Shown: positions 41,006 to 50,821 of the stretch, piece by piece | How the letters are laid out: each line of letters begins with the position of its first letter | Numbering within the stretch: the first letter of the stretch is position 1 | From: Novosphingobium sp. HII-3 | GTDB lineage: Bacteria > Pseudomonadota > Alphaproteobacteria > Sphingomonadales > Sphingomonadaceae | DNA length: 56,697 nucleotides | Reading direction: 5' to 3' | Assembly: GCF_002916655.1 (NCBI RefSeq) | Contig: NZ_PPSM01000012.1 | Location: 1-56,697, forward strand | Program-made: the position numbers and the translations under genes | Notes under the pieces: model-generated | Database searches by the model: none | The model's input: the letters and a program-made list of their open reading frames with translations, nothing else | What the model was told of the DNA's origin: nothing

Positions 41006-41965
41006 ATGGAACAACTGCCACTCTCCTGTACAGCCATTCCCGAGACCGGGCGGACGGGCGAGCATGACCGCACCGTCAGCCGTGTGAAGCAGACCGTGTT
41101 CGACCTGCTGCCGCCCGCTTACCTGGTGCTGATCACCTGCTTCTGGGCCCTCGCGCCGGCCTGGTTGACCGGCGCCGCATGGACTCTCCCGGTGACCTCG
41201 CTGGTGATCACACTCAGCGTGCTGGGGCTGGAGTGGGTGAACGAACGGCATGCCGGCTGGCGCCTGAACACCCGCGAATTTCTGACTGACATGTTTTACG
41301 TAGCGCTGGGGGCTACGGCGATCGCCTGGGCCAACGCCGAACTGGCAGAAGGCCCGCTGAAGGCGCTGAAGGAGACGCTTGGCCTGACGACACCCTGGGC
41401 GATGCAACTGCCCTTCCTGGTCCAGGTCGCCATGGTGGTCCTGGTCATCGAGTTTGGCCAGTACTGGATGCACAGGCTGATGCACAACGTCACACCGCTT
41501 TGGCTGACCCATGCGCCGCATCACCACCTGACGCAGCTCAATGCGGCGAAGGGCTATGTCGGAAACCCTATCGAGTTGTTCCTGATCAGCCTCAGCGTAC
41601 TGGCCCTGTTCGATCTACCCGCGACTGCAATCTTCTGCGGCATCAACATTCTTGGCGCGATCTCCACCTTCGCACATGCCAATGTTCGTGCCGACCCGCC
41701 GCCGTTCTATTCGTTCTTCTTCACGACGATACGGCATCACAGCCTTCATCACTCCACCGACTACGAAAGCACCCGCTGCAATTACGCCAATTCGCTGATC
41801 CTCTTGGACCGCCTGTTCGACACATACCGCGAGGGTGAAGCGAGCGTCGTGGGCCAGGACGATCTCCGGCGCCTTTCCATCCGGGAGCAGTTCGTGTTTC
41901 CATTCCAGCCCGTCATCGCCTGGATCAGGGCGAGGCGCGTCGAAAAGGTGCCCATGGTGCGCTGA
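41006..41965 (+). CDS. Sterol desaturase / fatty-acid hydroxylase superfamily membrane enzyme (copy 2)
   Basis: A 319-residue polytopic protein with the same di-iron histidine boxes as copy 1: GQYWMHRLMHN, LTHAPHHHLTQLN and RHHSLHHSTDYE, plus GNPIELFLIS. It should hydroxylate or desaturate a lipid-like or hydrophobic substrate in the inner membrane with O2. ATG at 41006 has GGGGG at the right spacing; the ATG at 40994 has none. It is divergent from NikR-like 2, downstream of candidate site D, and followed 184 bases later by a TonB receptor gene on the same strand. Confidence 0.85.
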   Translation: MEQLPLSCTAIPETGRTGEHDRTVSRVKQTVFDLLPPAYLVLITCFWALAPAWLTGAAWTLPVTSLVITLSVLGLEWVNERHAGWRLNTREFLTDMFYVALGATAIAWANAELAEGPLKALKETLGLTTPWAMQLPFLVQVAMVVLVIEFGQYWMHRLMHNVTPLWLTHAPHHHLTQLNAAKGYVGNPIELFLISLSVLALFDLPATAIFCGINILGAISTFAHANVRADPPPFYSFFFTTIRHHSLHHSTDYESTRCNYANSLILLDRLFDTYREGEASVVGQDDLRRLSIREQFVFPFQPVIAWIRARRVEKVPMVR

Positions 41966-42149
41966 ACCGGCACGATCAGCCTCATAGCACTCAACCAGAA
42001 CTCAACCCCGCCCAGAAGTCGGGACGAGAGGCGAACCGGCGCAACATCCGCGAAGATGGCCGGGGCGTCATGCCAGGAAAGCGGTAGCCGCGAGCATTGG
42101 CGCAGGCAGGCCAAGGCAACCGGAACCTCAATCAAGGACAGGGAAGCAC

Positions 42150-44558
42150 ATGAGACATCGCGCGAAATTGAGGGCGGCGCTGCTGTCAGCGACGGTATTC
42201 ACAGGCACCGTCAACGCACTGCCGGCAGTGGCACAGGACGGCGCCGACGCCATCGCTGCGGAGGGCGACGCCATCGTGGTCACGGGCACACGCCGCGCCA
42301 CGACCATCATGGACACGCCCATCAACATCTCCGCGATCGGCGCCGACGAGCTCGCGCGGCAGCGGATCGACGATGTTCGTGATCTGGCCGACTTTACACC
42401 CGGCCTGACCATCTCGGACACGGGACCCGGATCGACCGGGTCCATCGTACTACGCGGTCTCAATGCATCCGACACCGGTTCGGACGGAGCGAACTACGAC
42501 GACTCGCTGGGCATCTACCTTGGCGAAGTGCCGCTCTATTATGATTTCAAGCTGCTTGACATCGCACGCGTGGAAACGCTGCTCGGCCCGCAAGGGACCC
42601 TCTACGGTCTCGGCACGCTGGCCGGAGCCATCCGCTACATCCCGAACCGACCGAATGTGGGCGCCTTCGAAGCGGACGCACATGGTCGCCTCTACGCCAA
42701 GAGCCATTCGGACAACTTCGGCTACCAGGCCGACGGCATGATCAACATTCCCATCGTACGCGATCATGTCGCCTTCCGCTCCGCAACCGGCTACTACTAC
42801 GATCCGGGATTCATCGATTACCCCCTGCTCTTGCAGACGCCGGGCGTTTCGCTGCCCCAACCGGGCGGCCTCGACGGCCCAACCCCGTCGGAATATGCCG
42901 CGAATTTGCGGCGCCGGGAGGATCTCAACTTCGAGAGGACGTTCACCACCCGCAACCAGCTGATGGCGCAGACGAGCGAGGATCTGAAGGTCATCTTCAC
43001 CTACGCTTTCCAGCGCACAAAGACGGACGGCGCACAGTCCAACAGCTACGGCGTGCTCGGAACCGGCCGCTACCAGAACGCCAGCCGCTACGAGGAGCCG
43101 GTCAACCGTCGCGCGCACCTGGCGAGCATGGAGATCAACGCGAACATCGCCGACATCGTCGATCTCGTCTCCACGAGCGCATACACCGATGTCCGCAGCC
43201 GTTCGCAGAGCGACAACACGGACCTGCTCCTCGACCTCGACTACGACTACGAGCTTTTCCCCGCCTTCTCGAGCTGGAACGAAAGCGATACCCGGCGCAA
43301 GCAGTTCAACCAGGAGGTGCGGCTCGTATCGCGGCATGGCGGCCCGTTCAGCTGGGTGCTCGGCGGCTTCTACAATGAGCAGAAGTACAAGAGCGATTAT
43401 GCCGAACACACGCCCGGCCTTTCGGCGGAACTCGGCGTTCCAGATAATCCGGATGACCTTGAATACGTCAGCTACACCCGCTCCAAGATCACGGAGAAGG
43501 CGCTCTTCGGCGAAGGCACCCTGAAGGTCACGCCCGAATGGCAGGTCACTGGCGGAGCGCGCTACTTCAAGTATACCTCCAACATCGAAGGCGCCCTGGT
43601 GCTGCCTCTGCTCGGCGATCCTCTCAGCCCGTACGATGTGGAACCGGGCGGTGGCAGAGCCAAGCAGGATGGATGGGTCTGGAAGTTCAACACCTCCTAT
43701 AACTTCACTCCCGACCTGATGGTATATGGTACCTACAGCAAGGGCTATCGCATCGGCGGCCCCAACAGAGTCGCGCCTTGTCCGGAACCACTTGGAGATA
43801 CGCAGAACGCCTGTGCCCTGCCGAACGAACTGATGTATGGGCCGGATAAGACCCGCAACGCTGAAATCGGCGTTCGCATGCAGCTATTCGAGCGCAGGGT
43901 CTCGTTCAATTTCAACGTCTTCCACATTAAATGGGACGGGATCCAGGTGGATTCCGCCACCATCAATGGTGCGACCGGCATCACCGTGAACGGAGGATCG
44001 GCGAAATCGCAGGGCTTCGAAACGTCCTTCCAGCTGCGTCCGATACCGGAGCTGACCATCCAGGGGAGCTACTCCTACACGGATGCGAAGCTCACCGAAG
44101 ACGTACCCGGCATCATCACCATCCGAACGACGCCGAACAATTACGATGGACGTCCCAAGTTCACGCAGCTCGATGCCCTTGACGGTGACCGGCTGCCAGG
44201 ATCGGCGAAGAACTCGGGCAGTCTGGGCGCGACGTACACCGTCCCGATGGGCGAAGGCAGCCTGAGCGCGAACTGGACGGCGACATATCGCGGAAACGTG
44301 TTGTCCCGTATCGGTTGGGATCGGGGCTACGGGGACAAGATCCCAAGCTACGTGCTGCACCGCGCAACGCTGGCTTATGAGACGGACCGGTACACGGTCA
44401 GCCTCTTCGCCAACAACATCTTTGACAAGTACGCGGTCGTCTCCATCGGGCAGGATCGCTCGCGCATCGGCGTGAACGATGGAGTGGCGGTCCGGTTCTA
44501 CCGTCAGACGGTGGTCAATCCACGCACCGTCGGCGTGGAGGCACGCATCAAGTACTGA
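42150..44558 (+). CDS. TonB-dependent outer-membrane receptor
   Basis: An 802-residue receptor. A signal peptide (HRAKLRAALLSATVFTGTVN to AVAQ) is followed by the TonB box region IVVTGTR, the plug (IDDVRDLADFTPGLTISD, GSIVLRGLNA, VETLLGPQGTLYGLGTLAGA) and a long beta-barrel ending in an aromatic residue (RIKY). Sphingomonads carry many such receptors for siderophores, sugars or lignin- and steroid-type compounds. The ligand is unknown; gene context hints at something handled by the nearby membrane hydroxylase or the carboxylase/ABC block. Confidence 0.92.
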   Translation: MRHRAKLRAALLSATVFTGTVNALPAVAQDGADAIAAEGDAIVVTGTRRATTIMDTPINISAIGADELARQRIDDVRDLADFTPGLTISDTGPGSTGSIVLRGLNASDTGSDGANYDDSLGIYLGEVPLYYDFKLLDIARVETLLGPQGTLYGLGTLAGAIRYIPNRPNVGAFEADAHGRLYAKSHSDNFGYQADGMINIPIVRDHVAFRSATGYYYDPGFIDYPLLLQTPGVSLPQPGGLDGPTPSEYAANLRRREDLNFERTFTTRNQLMAQTSEDLKVIFTYAFQRTKTDGAQSNSYGVLGTGRYQNASRYEEPVNRRAHLASMEINANIADIVDLVSTSAYTDVRSRSQSDNTDLLLDLDYDYELFPAFSSWNESDTRRKQFNQEVRLVSRHGGPFSWVLGGFYNEQKYKSDYAEHTPGLSAELGVPDNPDDLEYVSYTRSKITEKALFGEGTLKVTPEWQVTGGARYFKYTSNIEGALVLPLLGDPLSPYDVEPGGGRAKQDGWVWKFNTSYNFTPDLMVYGTYSKGYRIGGPNRVAPCPEPLGDTQNACALPNELMYGPDKTRNAEIGVRMQLFERRVSFNFNVFHIKWDGIQVDSATINGATGITVNGGSAKSQGFETSFQLRPIPELTIQGSYSYTDAKLTEDVPGIITIRTTPNNYDGRPKFTQLDALDGDRLPGSAKNSGSLGATYTVPMGEGSLSANWTATYRGNVLSRIGWDRGYGDKIPSYVLHRATLAYETDRYTVSLFANNIFDKYAVVSIGQDRSRIGVNDGVAVRFYRQTVVNPRTVGVEARIKY

Positions 44559-44562
44559 AGGC

Positions 44563-44593
44563 AGCGCCGCCGCCCCGGGTGGGCGGCGGCGCT
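44563..44593. terminator. Terminator hairpin between convergent genes
   Basis: A perfect 13-bp stem, AGCGCCGCCGCCC (44563-44575) and GGGCGGCGGCGCT (44581-44593), with a 5-base loop. It fills the 37 bases between the TonB-receptor stop and the sulfotransferase stop, so it can serve both strands. The T-run is poor on both sides. Confidence 0.7.
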
Positions 44594-44595
44594 TG

Positions 44596-46173
44596 CTAAC
44601 CGCTTATGCCTTGACCCGCCAGCCACGAACGCGCTGGCTCCAGGGCGGCTTCGTAAGCGCGCCATTTCTCCAGGCCATCCCTGTTCATCGGCCGCCGCAC
44701 CTGCGCCGCGCTCGGTGTGGCAACGGCCGTGCGGTTCTCATGAAACGAGAGGCATGCCTCATTCCAGTCGAGGCCGCAGTGGGCCAGCAGCCTGCGGGTT
44801 TCCCTCTCCTGATCGGCGACAAGACTCTCGTAGGACAACTGAAGCACCCGCCCGGGCCAGAGACGTTCCCACATGGCCATCAACCGATCGAAGCGCGCGA
44901 AGTAGCGGGCAGTGTCCATCAGGTCGTAAGAGTAGGCGTAGTAGGCCGACTGGCTGGCGAACAGGTTTTTGTAGTTGCTCCAGATCGTGTCCATCGGATT
45001 GCGGCGCAGGCAGACTATCCGCGCTTCAGGCAGAGCCTGGGCGATGTAGCCGATGTAGAGGAAGTTTGCCGGTAGCTTGTCCGTGAAGCGCGGCCTGGTG
45101 TGTCGGCGATGGGCATCCGCGCGCACCAGGTACGCCTCGCCAAGACGGCGGTGATCGATGGCGCGGCTTGCTGCGACCGTCGCGGCATCGAGAACCCGGC
45201 GCGAAGAGGCGCCGTCGCTGTGGCGGGCGGCCAGTTCCTTGACCGCAAGAGGCATCGCCTGCAACTCACCGGCGGCCTCGACCTCCGGATGGGAGGACAG
45301 GATGCGGTCGACCAGGGTCGTCCCTGTCCGCGGCATTCCCACGATGAAGATCGCGTTCGCACCGTCGGCTCCATCAGCGGCGACCGGGGGCGATCGACTG
45401 CCGGCGAACGCTGCTTCGATGGCGTCGAAAATCGACTTATCCTGTTCGAAGTCATAGCCTAGGGCCGATTTCTGCGCCGCATTCGCCACAGACAGGTGCC
45501 GGAAGGAGGCTGCCGTATCTCCTACATCCTCCAGTTCCTTAGCCAGCGCATAACGAATACGCAGGGCGTCGTCCGGGGCGACCGCCGCCTCGAGGGCCGA
45601 GCCCAGCCTCGCCACGTGATTGCGGTCAGCCGATTGGCGAGACAGGATGGCGAGCGCGTAATGCGCGCGCCCGTTAATCGGATCCTTGGTCAGAATGGTT
45701 TCGTAGTGGCTGCGCGCCTCGTCCACCCTTCCGGTAAACCCGCAGGCAGCGGCCAGGTTGTAGCGAAAGCTCACGTTGTGCGGATCACCCGACACCGCCG
45801 CCCGAAAGGCAGTCAGTGACGCTTCATGGTCGCCGATCCGCGCCAGGACGCAGCCAATCGTGTCACAGGTCAGCGGATCCGTCGGCAGGTTGGCCAGGGC
45901 ACGGTGCGCCGCCGCAGCGGCTTCACCGTCCCGGCGCGCTAGCGAAAGCAGTTTCGCAAGCTGGGCAAGATGCTCTGATTCACCGCCCCGCTCGACGGCC
46001 GCTTGCACCAGCGGAATGGCTCTGGTGATATGGCCTGCCTCCGCCGCAGCCATGCCGAGCAGGAAGAAGCCCTCCGCGTGATCGGGGCTGGCCTCCACCA
46101 GACGTCCCGCCGCTTCGACAGCGGCCTGAAGATCGCCTTGGGCAAGCGCGGCGCGCGCATCCTGTACAGGCAT
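44596..46173 (-). CDS. TPR-repeat sulfotransferase
   Basis: A 525-residue protein. The N-terminal ~250 residues are tetratricopeptide repeats (DHAEGFFLLGMAAAEAGHIT, NVSFRYNLAAACGFTGRVDE). The C-terminal half is a PAPS-dependent sulfotransferase with the 5'-phosphosulfate loop FIVGMPRTGTTLVDRILSSH and the later CLRRNPMDTIWSNYKN. Proteins of this layout commonly stand next to TonB receptors in sphingomonads and Caulobacter. It has no signal peptide. Convergent with the receptor gene; acceptor unknown. Confidence 0.88.
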   Translation of the reverse strand: MPVQDARAALAQGDLQAAVEAAGRLVEASPDHAEGFFLLGMAAAEAGHITRAIPLVQAAVERGGESEHLAQLAKLLSLARRDGEAAAAAHRALANLPTDPLTCDTIGCVLARIGDHEASLTAFRAAVSGDPHNVSFRYNLAAACGFTGRVDEARSHYETILTKDPINGRAHYALAILSRQSADRNHVARLGSALEAAVAPDDALRIRYALAKELEDVGDTAASFRHLSVANAAQKSALGYDFEQDKSIFDAIEAAFAGSRSPPVAADGADGANAIFIVGMPRTGTTLVDRILSSHPEVEAAGELQAMPLAVKELAARHSDGASSRRVLDAATVAASRAIDHRRLGEAYLVRADAHRRHTRPRFTDKLPANFLYIGYIAQALPEARIVCLRRNPMDTIWSNYKNLFASQSAYYAYSYDLMDTARYFARFDRLMAMWERLWPGRVLQLSYESLVADQERETRRLLAHCGLDWNEACLSFHENRTAVATPSAAQVRRPMNRDGLEKWRAYEAALEPARSWLAGQGISG

Positions 46174-46412
46174 CAGCGGAAAGGGTGCACCAAGGGCGCC
46201 ACAGCAGCTACCATCGTTCCGTCATCACTCCAGAGGCTTGGCCAAAGAAGATCACAGGCATAGCCATGTGTCCAGCCTGTCAGCCCACGCAGAAGGCGCC
46301 GCCGGGCAGCACAGGTGCAGCGGGGCAGCGTTGTCATGACCAAAGGCGCATCTCTTATCCGCCGGCATGGCACACTGTGGAGCCAAACCCTGTCCCGTAA
46401 GTTGGCTAAGTC

Positions 46413-46847
46413 ATGAATGTCGATCTGCTTCCTCATATGTTCGCGCTCGCAGCGGCCTATGGGCTTGCGCTTCCGATTGGATGGAATCGCGAGAAGGAAG
46501 AACGAAGTGCGGGAATCCGGACCTTCCCGCTTGTCGCTCTGGCCAGTTGCGGCCTTATTCAGGCGACGGAGCGGCTGACGGCCGACGATCCGGAAGCGAT
46601 GGCGCGCATCATCGAAGGCCTCATAACCGGCATGGGCTTCATCGGTGGTGGTGCGATCCTCCGGCTCAAGGATTCTGTCAGGGGGACGGCGACAGCGGCC
46701 AGCCTCTGGGTCACAGGCGCGATCGGCGTCGCTGCGGGCGTGGGATCGTTCGACGTGGCGCTGGTTCTCAGCGCGACGACGGTGATGACCTTGTGGCTCC
46801 TGACGCCCTTGAAGAAACTGACGAACGCCGATCCGAAGGACGAATGA
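46413..46847 (+). CDS. MgtC/SapB family membrane protein
   Basis: A 144-residue protein with four hydrophobic segments. The family signature is intact: LPIGWNREKEERSAGIRTFP, then LITGMGFIGGGAILRLKDSV and GTATAASLWVTGAIGVAAGV. MgtC proteins act in magnesium limitation and in virulence of some pathogens; many environmental copies are uncharacterised. No M-box-like magnesium riboswitch was recognised in the ~240 bases upstream. A decayed copy of the same family is at 240-530. Confidence 0.85.
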   Translation: MNVDLLPHMFALAAAYGLALPIGWNREKEERSAGIRTFPLVALASCGLIQATERLTADDPEAMARIIEGLITGMGFIGGGAILRLKDSVRGTATAASLWVTGAIGVAAGVGSFDVALVLSATTVMTLWLLTPLKKLTNADPKDE

Positions 46848-46922
46848 CCGCCGCTCCCGAGACCTCGACGAGAGCGACTGTCGGGGCGCGTGATCGCCAG
46901 AGCGTTGGCGTCGCCGTGCCGG

Positions 46923-49718
46923 CTACGCCGCCACCGGCCCCGCCGCCTGCTTCGCCTCGAAAGTGAGCGACCGCGACGGTTTGCCCCACAGGAAGCCTTG
47001 AGCTTCATTGCACCCTTCGCTGCGCAGGAGCCGCAGTTGGTCCTCGCTTTCCAGACCCTCTGCAAGAACGGGAACCTTGAGGCTCCGACCGAGAGCCAGC
47101 ACTGCCTTGATGATGGCGCGTGCCTGGTGGCTCGTGTCGGATTCCATGAGGAACGACCTGTCGATCTTGATCTTGTCGAAGGGGAAGGAGTTCAAGGTAT
47201 CAAGCGAGGAATACCCCGTCCCGAAGTCGTCGATGGCGATCGAGACGCCAAGGTTCTTGATCTGGCGCAGTACATGCAGGGCGCGGGACTTATCCGAGAT
47301 AAACGCCGTTTCGGTGATCTCGAGTTCCAGCCGGCTCGCGGGCAGGCCCGAATTCTCGAGTGAACTTTCAACGATGTCTAGCAGATCGGCCTGCATCAAC
47401 TGGATCGGCGAGAGGTTGATGGCGACGCGGCATTGCTCGGGCCAGCGTGCTGCTTCCATGCATGCGGTCCTCAGCACCCATTCGCCGATGCGAACGATTT
47501 CTCCGCTTTCTTCAGCAATTGGAATGAAGTCTGCCGGAGAGATCCAGCCGTTGCGCGGGTGGTGCCAGCGCAGCAGGGCTTCGTAGCCGACCACCGCCTC
47601 GGTCCGAACATCCTTCTGTACCTGAAACGCCAGGCTCAACTCGTTGCGATTGATGGCGTCCCGCAGATCGTTGGCAATGATCCGTCGGGTGCGGGCAAGT
47701 TCGTCCATGCCCTGCTCATAATAGCAGACTTGTCTGCCGACCCTTTCCTTGGCGCGGTACATCGCAAGATCGGCATTGTTGACGATCTGCTCCCGCGTCT
47801 CTCCATCCATCGGGTAGATGGCGACGCCGAGGCTGGCTCCGGGAAAGATGGTGGCGTCATCGAATTCCAGTGGTTCAGCCAGCGCCTTTTCCAGCCGCGC
47901 AACGAATTCGGAAAGCTCGCTCTCCTCAGTGTAGAACTTCAAGGCTGCGAATTCGTCGCCTCCGAAGCGGGCGACAAGCTCACCGGACTCCAGGGAATGG
48001 CTCATGCGCGTCGCCAGGGACGTCAGCACGGCATCACCCATCGCGTGGCCGTGGAGGTCATTGATTTCCTTGAAGCGGTCCAGATCGATGCCGATCACCG
48101 CCACCCGCGCGTTGTTCCGCATGGCGCGCGTCAGTTCCTGGTCGAGCCGCTCTGTGTAGCTGATCCGGTTGGGCAGGCCGGTAAGGGCATCATGAAGAGC
48201 CATGTGCGCGATGCGCTGCTCGGCTTCGCGGCGCTCCGTTATGTCGTCCAGGGTCGTGACCCAGCCGCCGCCGGGCATCGGACTGTGGGCGATCGCCAGA
48301 GTGCAGCCATCAGCCATCATCGCGATCAGCATGCCTCCGTCTGGTTCCGCGATGCACGCCCGATGACGCTCCAGAGCCCCGTCGACGGCGTCGTCCGACG
48401 GCTCCTGTGCTGTGCTGCGCTGCACGCCGCGACGAACCCACTCATCGAAGGAGAGCCCGAGCAGGTCCTCCTCCGTCGCGAAATCGAAGGCCGATGCGGC
48501 CCTTGCGTTGGCAAGGATAAGGCGCTCGTCCGCGTCGAACATGCACAGGCCCTGATGCATGTTCGACAGCGCTGCGTTCAGCTTGCGGGACATCGCCTCG
48601 AGCGACTCCTGATGCTCTTTCATCCGCGTCATGTCGCGCGTGATCTTGGCAAACCCCTGCAACCCGCCCTGCTCGTCGAATATGGCCTCGACAGTGACGT
48701 GAGCCCAGAATCGGGTGCCGTCCTTGCGGTGACGCCACCCCTCGACGTTGAACTTGCCTTCCCGCCGCGCCATTTCGATCGCCTTGGCTGGCACGCCGGC
48801 TTCGCGCTCCTCCGCTGAGTAGAAGCAGGCGACATCAAGGCCGATCGCTTCATCGCGCGAGTAGCCTTTCAGACGGGCGGCACCGGCATTCCAGGTGACC
48901 ACCTTCCCGTCCTGGCTCAACATGTAGATGGCACAGTCGCTGATGCCTTCGACGAGCGCCTTGAACTCGCGCTCGCTGGCGTCGATGACGGCGCGCGTGC
49001 GCTGGCTCATCCACGCCGTGACGAGACAGAGCGTCATGATGCTGAAGGCCATGCTGGCGACCGTGACGCCAAGTTGAATCGAAGAAAGGATCGCCGTTGC
49101 CGAGGCGTCGGCCTGCTGCGGGACGACGCTCATGCCGGCCATTCCGGTGAAGTGCGTCAGCACAATAGCCGTGACGATCAGAACGGCGCCCGCAATGGCG
49201 CTGCGTGTCGTCCGCCCGTCGACAATGAGGTAAAGCGCCGGCACGATCGGCAGCACCGCGAAGAGCATCGACGCAAGGACGAACGTGCGCGACCAGATCA
49301 GGTGCACGTTAAACTCGACGGCCAGCATTCCCATATAGTGCATGCAGACCACGCCGATGCCGAAGACGGCTGCGGCGACAAGACGGTGCTTGAGAGCGCT
49401 TTTCCGGAGCGCCAGCGAAAAGCCCAACATGGTCGAGAGGATGGCAGTGGCCAGCGAAAGAAGCGTCGGCGCCGCCTGATAGCCAAGGGTGTAGCCGGGG
49501 TCATACCCCATCATGGCGGTGAAATGAGTTGCCCAGATACCAAAGCCGCTTGAGAAACCCGCCGCGACCAGCCAGCGGTGGCGTTCGCCTCCTTCAGCGT
49601 CGCGTGCGCGACGGAGCATGGCGACTACGGTCATTGCAGCGGCGATACAGATGAACGCCGCCAACAGGACCAGCCAGTGATCATGCTCGTTCCGGACGCA
49701 GCGATAGAGCTCAAACAC
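46923..49718 (-). CDS. MHYT-PAS-GGDEF-EAL cyclic-di-GMP protein
   Basis: About 931 residues. Residues 1-230 form the MHYT membrane sensor with WATHFTAMMGY, VCMHYMGMLA and LTHFTGMAGM, thought to bind a metal and sense O2, CO or NO. Two PAS domains follow (ISDCAIYMLSQDGKVVTWNA and NMHQGLCMFDADERLILANA). The GGDEF domain has an intact active loop RFGGDEFAALKF, the EAL domain GYEALLRWHHP with DDFGTGYSSL, so both synthesis and breakdown of c-di-GMP are plausible. GTG at 49718 is preferred because AGGGAG lies eight bases before it; an ATG at 49757 lies upstream. This GTG lies in the 3' arm of a 13-bp hairpin. Confidence 0.92.
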   Translation of the reverse strand: MFELYRCVRNEHDHWLVLLAAFICIAAAMTVVAMLRRARDAEGGERHRWLVAAGFSSGFGIWATHFTAMMGYDPGYTLGYQAAPTLLSLATAILSTMLGFSLALRKSALKHRLVAAAVFGIGVVCMHYMGMLAVEFNVHLIWSRTFVLASMLFAVLPIVPALYLIVDGRTTRSAIAGAVLIVTAIVLTHFTGMAGMSVVPQQADASATAILSSIQLGVTVASMAFSIMTLCLVTAWMSQRTRAVIDASEREFKALVEGISDCAIYMLSQDGKVVTWNAGAARLKGYSRDEAIGLDVACFYSAEEREAGVPAKAIEMARREGKFNVEGWRHRKDGTRFWAHVTVEAIFDEQGGLQGFAKITRDMTRMKEHQESLEAMSRKLNAALSNMHQGLCMFDADERLILANARAASAFDFATEEDLLGLSFDEWVRRGVQRSTAQEPSDDAVDGALERHRACIAEPDGGMLIAMMADGCTLAIAHSPMPGGGWVTTLDDITERREAEQRIAHMALHDALTGLPNRISYTERLDQELTRAMRNNARVAVIGIDLDRFKEINDLHGHAMGDAVLTSLATRMSHSLESGELVARFGGDEFAALKFYTEESELSEFVARLEKALAEPLEFDDATIFPGASLGVAIYPMDGETREQIVNNADLAMYRAKERVGRQVCYYEQGMDELARTRRIIANDLRDAINRNELSLAFQVQKDVRTEAVVGYEALLRWHHPRNGWISPADFIPIAEESGEIVRIGEWVLRTACMEAARWPEQCRVAINLSPIQLMQADLLDIVESSLENSGLPASRLELEITETAFISDKSRALHVLRQIKNLGVSIAIDDFGTGYSSLDTLNSFPFDKIKIDRSFLMESDTSHQARAIIKAVLALGRSLKVPVLAEGLESEDQLRLLRSEGCNEAQGFLWGKPSRSLTFEAKQAAGPVAA

Positions 49719-49749
49719 GTGCCATACTCCCTGAGGATGGCACGTGTTT
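49713..49749 (-). promoter_or_regulatory. 13-bp hairpin with the start codon in its stem and the ribosome site in its loop
   Basis: AAACACGTGCCAT (49713-49725) and ATGGCACGTGTTT (49737-49749) are perfectly complementary, separated by 11 bases that include the AGGGAG ribosome site of the MHYT-GGDEF-EAL gene. The chosen GTG start falls within an arm. Each arm contains the hexamer CACGTG. Confidence 0.7.
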
Positions 49750-49822
49750 AGCTGCAATCATTTAACAGGTTCTAACTCGCTCATGCTTCGGCACCCCGGA
49801 ACGACAGCCGCTTCGGCACCGA

Positions 49823-50821
49823 TCAGGGCCCGACCGGATGGAGCGGACGGCCCTCCCTCTCGAAAGCCGTCAGGTTCGCCATCGTCGTGCTTGCGATGGC
49901 GCTTAACGCTTCCACGGTAAAGAACGCCTGATGCCCGGTGATCAGGACGTTAGGGAACGTCAGTAGACGCGCGAAGACATCGTCGTGCAGGATCCGGTCG
50001 GAATGGTTCTCGAAAAAGAGGTCGCCCTCCTCCTCGTAGACATCAAGGCCGAGATACCCGACCCTCCCGAACTTGAGCCCCTCAATCAGGGCGCGGGTGT
50101 CGACCAGGGCACCGCGCCCCGTGTTGATGAGCATGACGCCCTTCTTCATCTGCTCCAGGGCGGCTTCGTCGATCAGGTGATACGTTGCGGCGGTAAGAGG
50201 GCAATGGAGGGAGATGATGTCCGACTCGCGGAAAAGCTGTTCCAGCGGACAGGGCTCCGCGCCGATCATCGCCAGTTCGGGTGGGGGCGCCGGGTCGTGG
50301 GCAAGGATACGACAGCCGAACCCCGAAAGGATGCCGGCGACGGCGACCCCGATCTTTCCGGTCCCGACGATCCCCACGGTACGCCCCTTGAGGTCGAAAC
50401 CCAGCAGGCCGTCGAGCGCGAAGTTGCCCTCGCGCACACGGACATACGCCTTGTGGATCTTGCGGCTGAGTGCGAGTATCAGCCCGACGGTATGTTCGGC
50501 CACCGAGACCGGCGAATAGGCCGGGACCCTGCCCACAACCATGCCGAATTCTGCCGCGGCCTTCAGATCCACGTTGTTGTACCCAGCGCTGCGCAGCGCG
50601 ATCATCCGGGTATTGCCGCCGGCAAGCTCCTGCAGGACAGGGCGGTCCAGCACGTCGTTGACGAACGCACATATGGCCGGTGCATCCCGGGCCAGCATCG
50701 CGCTTTGGGCGGTGAGCCGCGCCTCTATGTAACGCAGGGTGTGCGGCGTACCCGCCCGTACGTTGGCTTCGCCCAGGAACTGACGATCGTAACCCTTCGT
50801 GCTGAATACCGCGACATCCAT
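49823..50821 (-). CDS. ldhA: D-lactate dehydrogenase (2-hydroxyacid dehydrogenase)
   Basis: A 332-residue NAD-dependent D-2-hydroxyacid dehydrogenase. Seen are LRSAGYNNVDLKAAAEFG with the conserved Arg-Asn region, the Rossmann motif GIVGTGKIGVAV, the NAD site NTGRGALVDT, the Glu in YEEEGDLFFE and the catalytic His in ITGHQAFFT. The YEEEGDLFFENHS segment is characteristic of the LdhA subgroup, which reduces pyruvate to D-lactate. Single gene, likely its own transcript. Confidence 0.92.
   Translation of the reverse strand: MDVAVFSTKGYDRQFLGEANVRAGTPHTLRYIEARLTAQSAMLARDAPAICAFVNDVLDRPVLQELAGGNTRMIALRSAGYNNVDLKAAAEFGMVVGRVPAYSPVSVAEHTVGLILALSRKIHKAYVRVREGNFALDGLLGFDLKGRTVGIVGTGKIGVAVAGILSGFGCRILAHDPAPPPELAMIGAEPCPLEQLFRESDIISLHCPLTAATYHLIDEAALEQMKKGVMLINTGRGALVDTRALIEGLKFGRVGYLGLDVYEEEGDLFFENHSDRILHDDVFARLLTFPNVLITGHQAFFTVEALSAIASTTMANLTAFEREGRPLHPVGP

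Noticed and set aside
46174..46412. Magnesium (M-box) riboswitch before the MgtC/SapB gene
   Set aside because: No conserved M-box elements recognised in this short gap.
47433..48818. Open frame of 461 codons on the plus strand
   Set aside because: Antisense to the GGDEF/PAS region of the cyclic-di-GMP gene.
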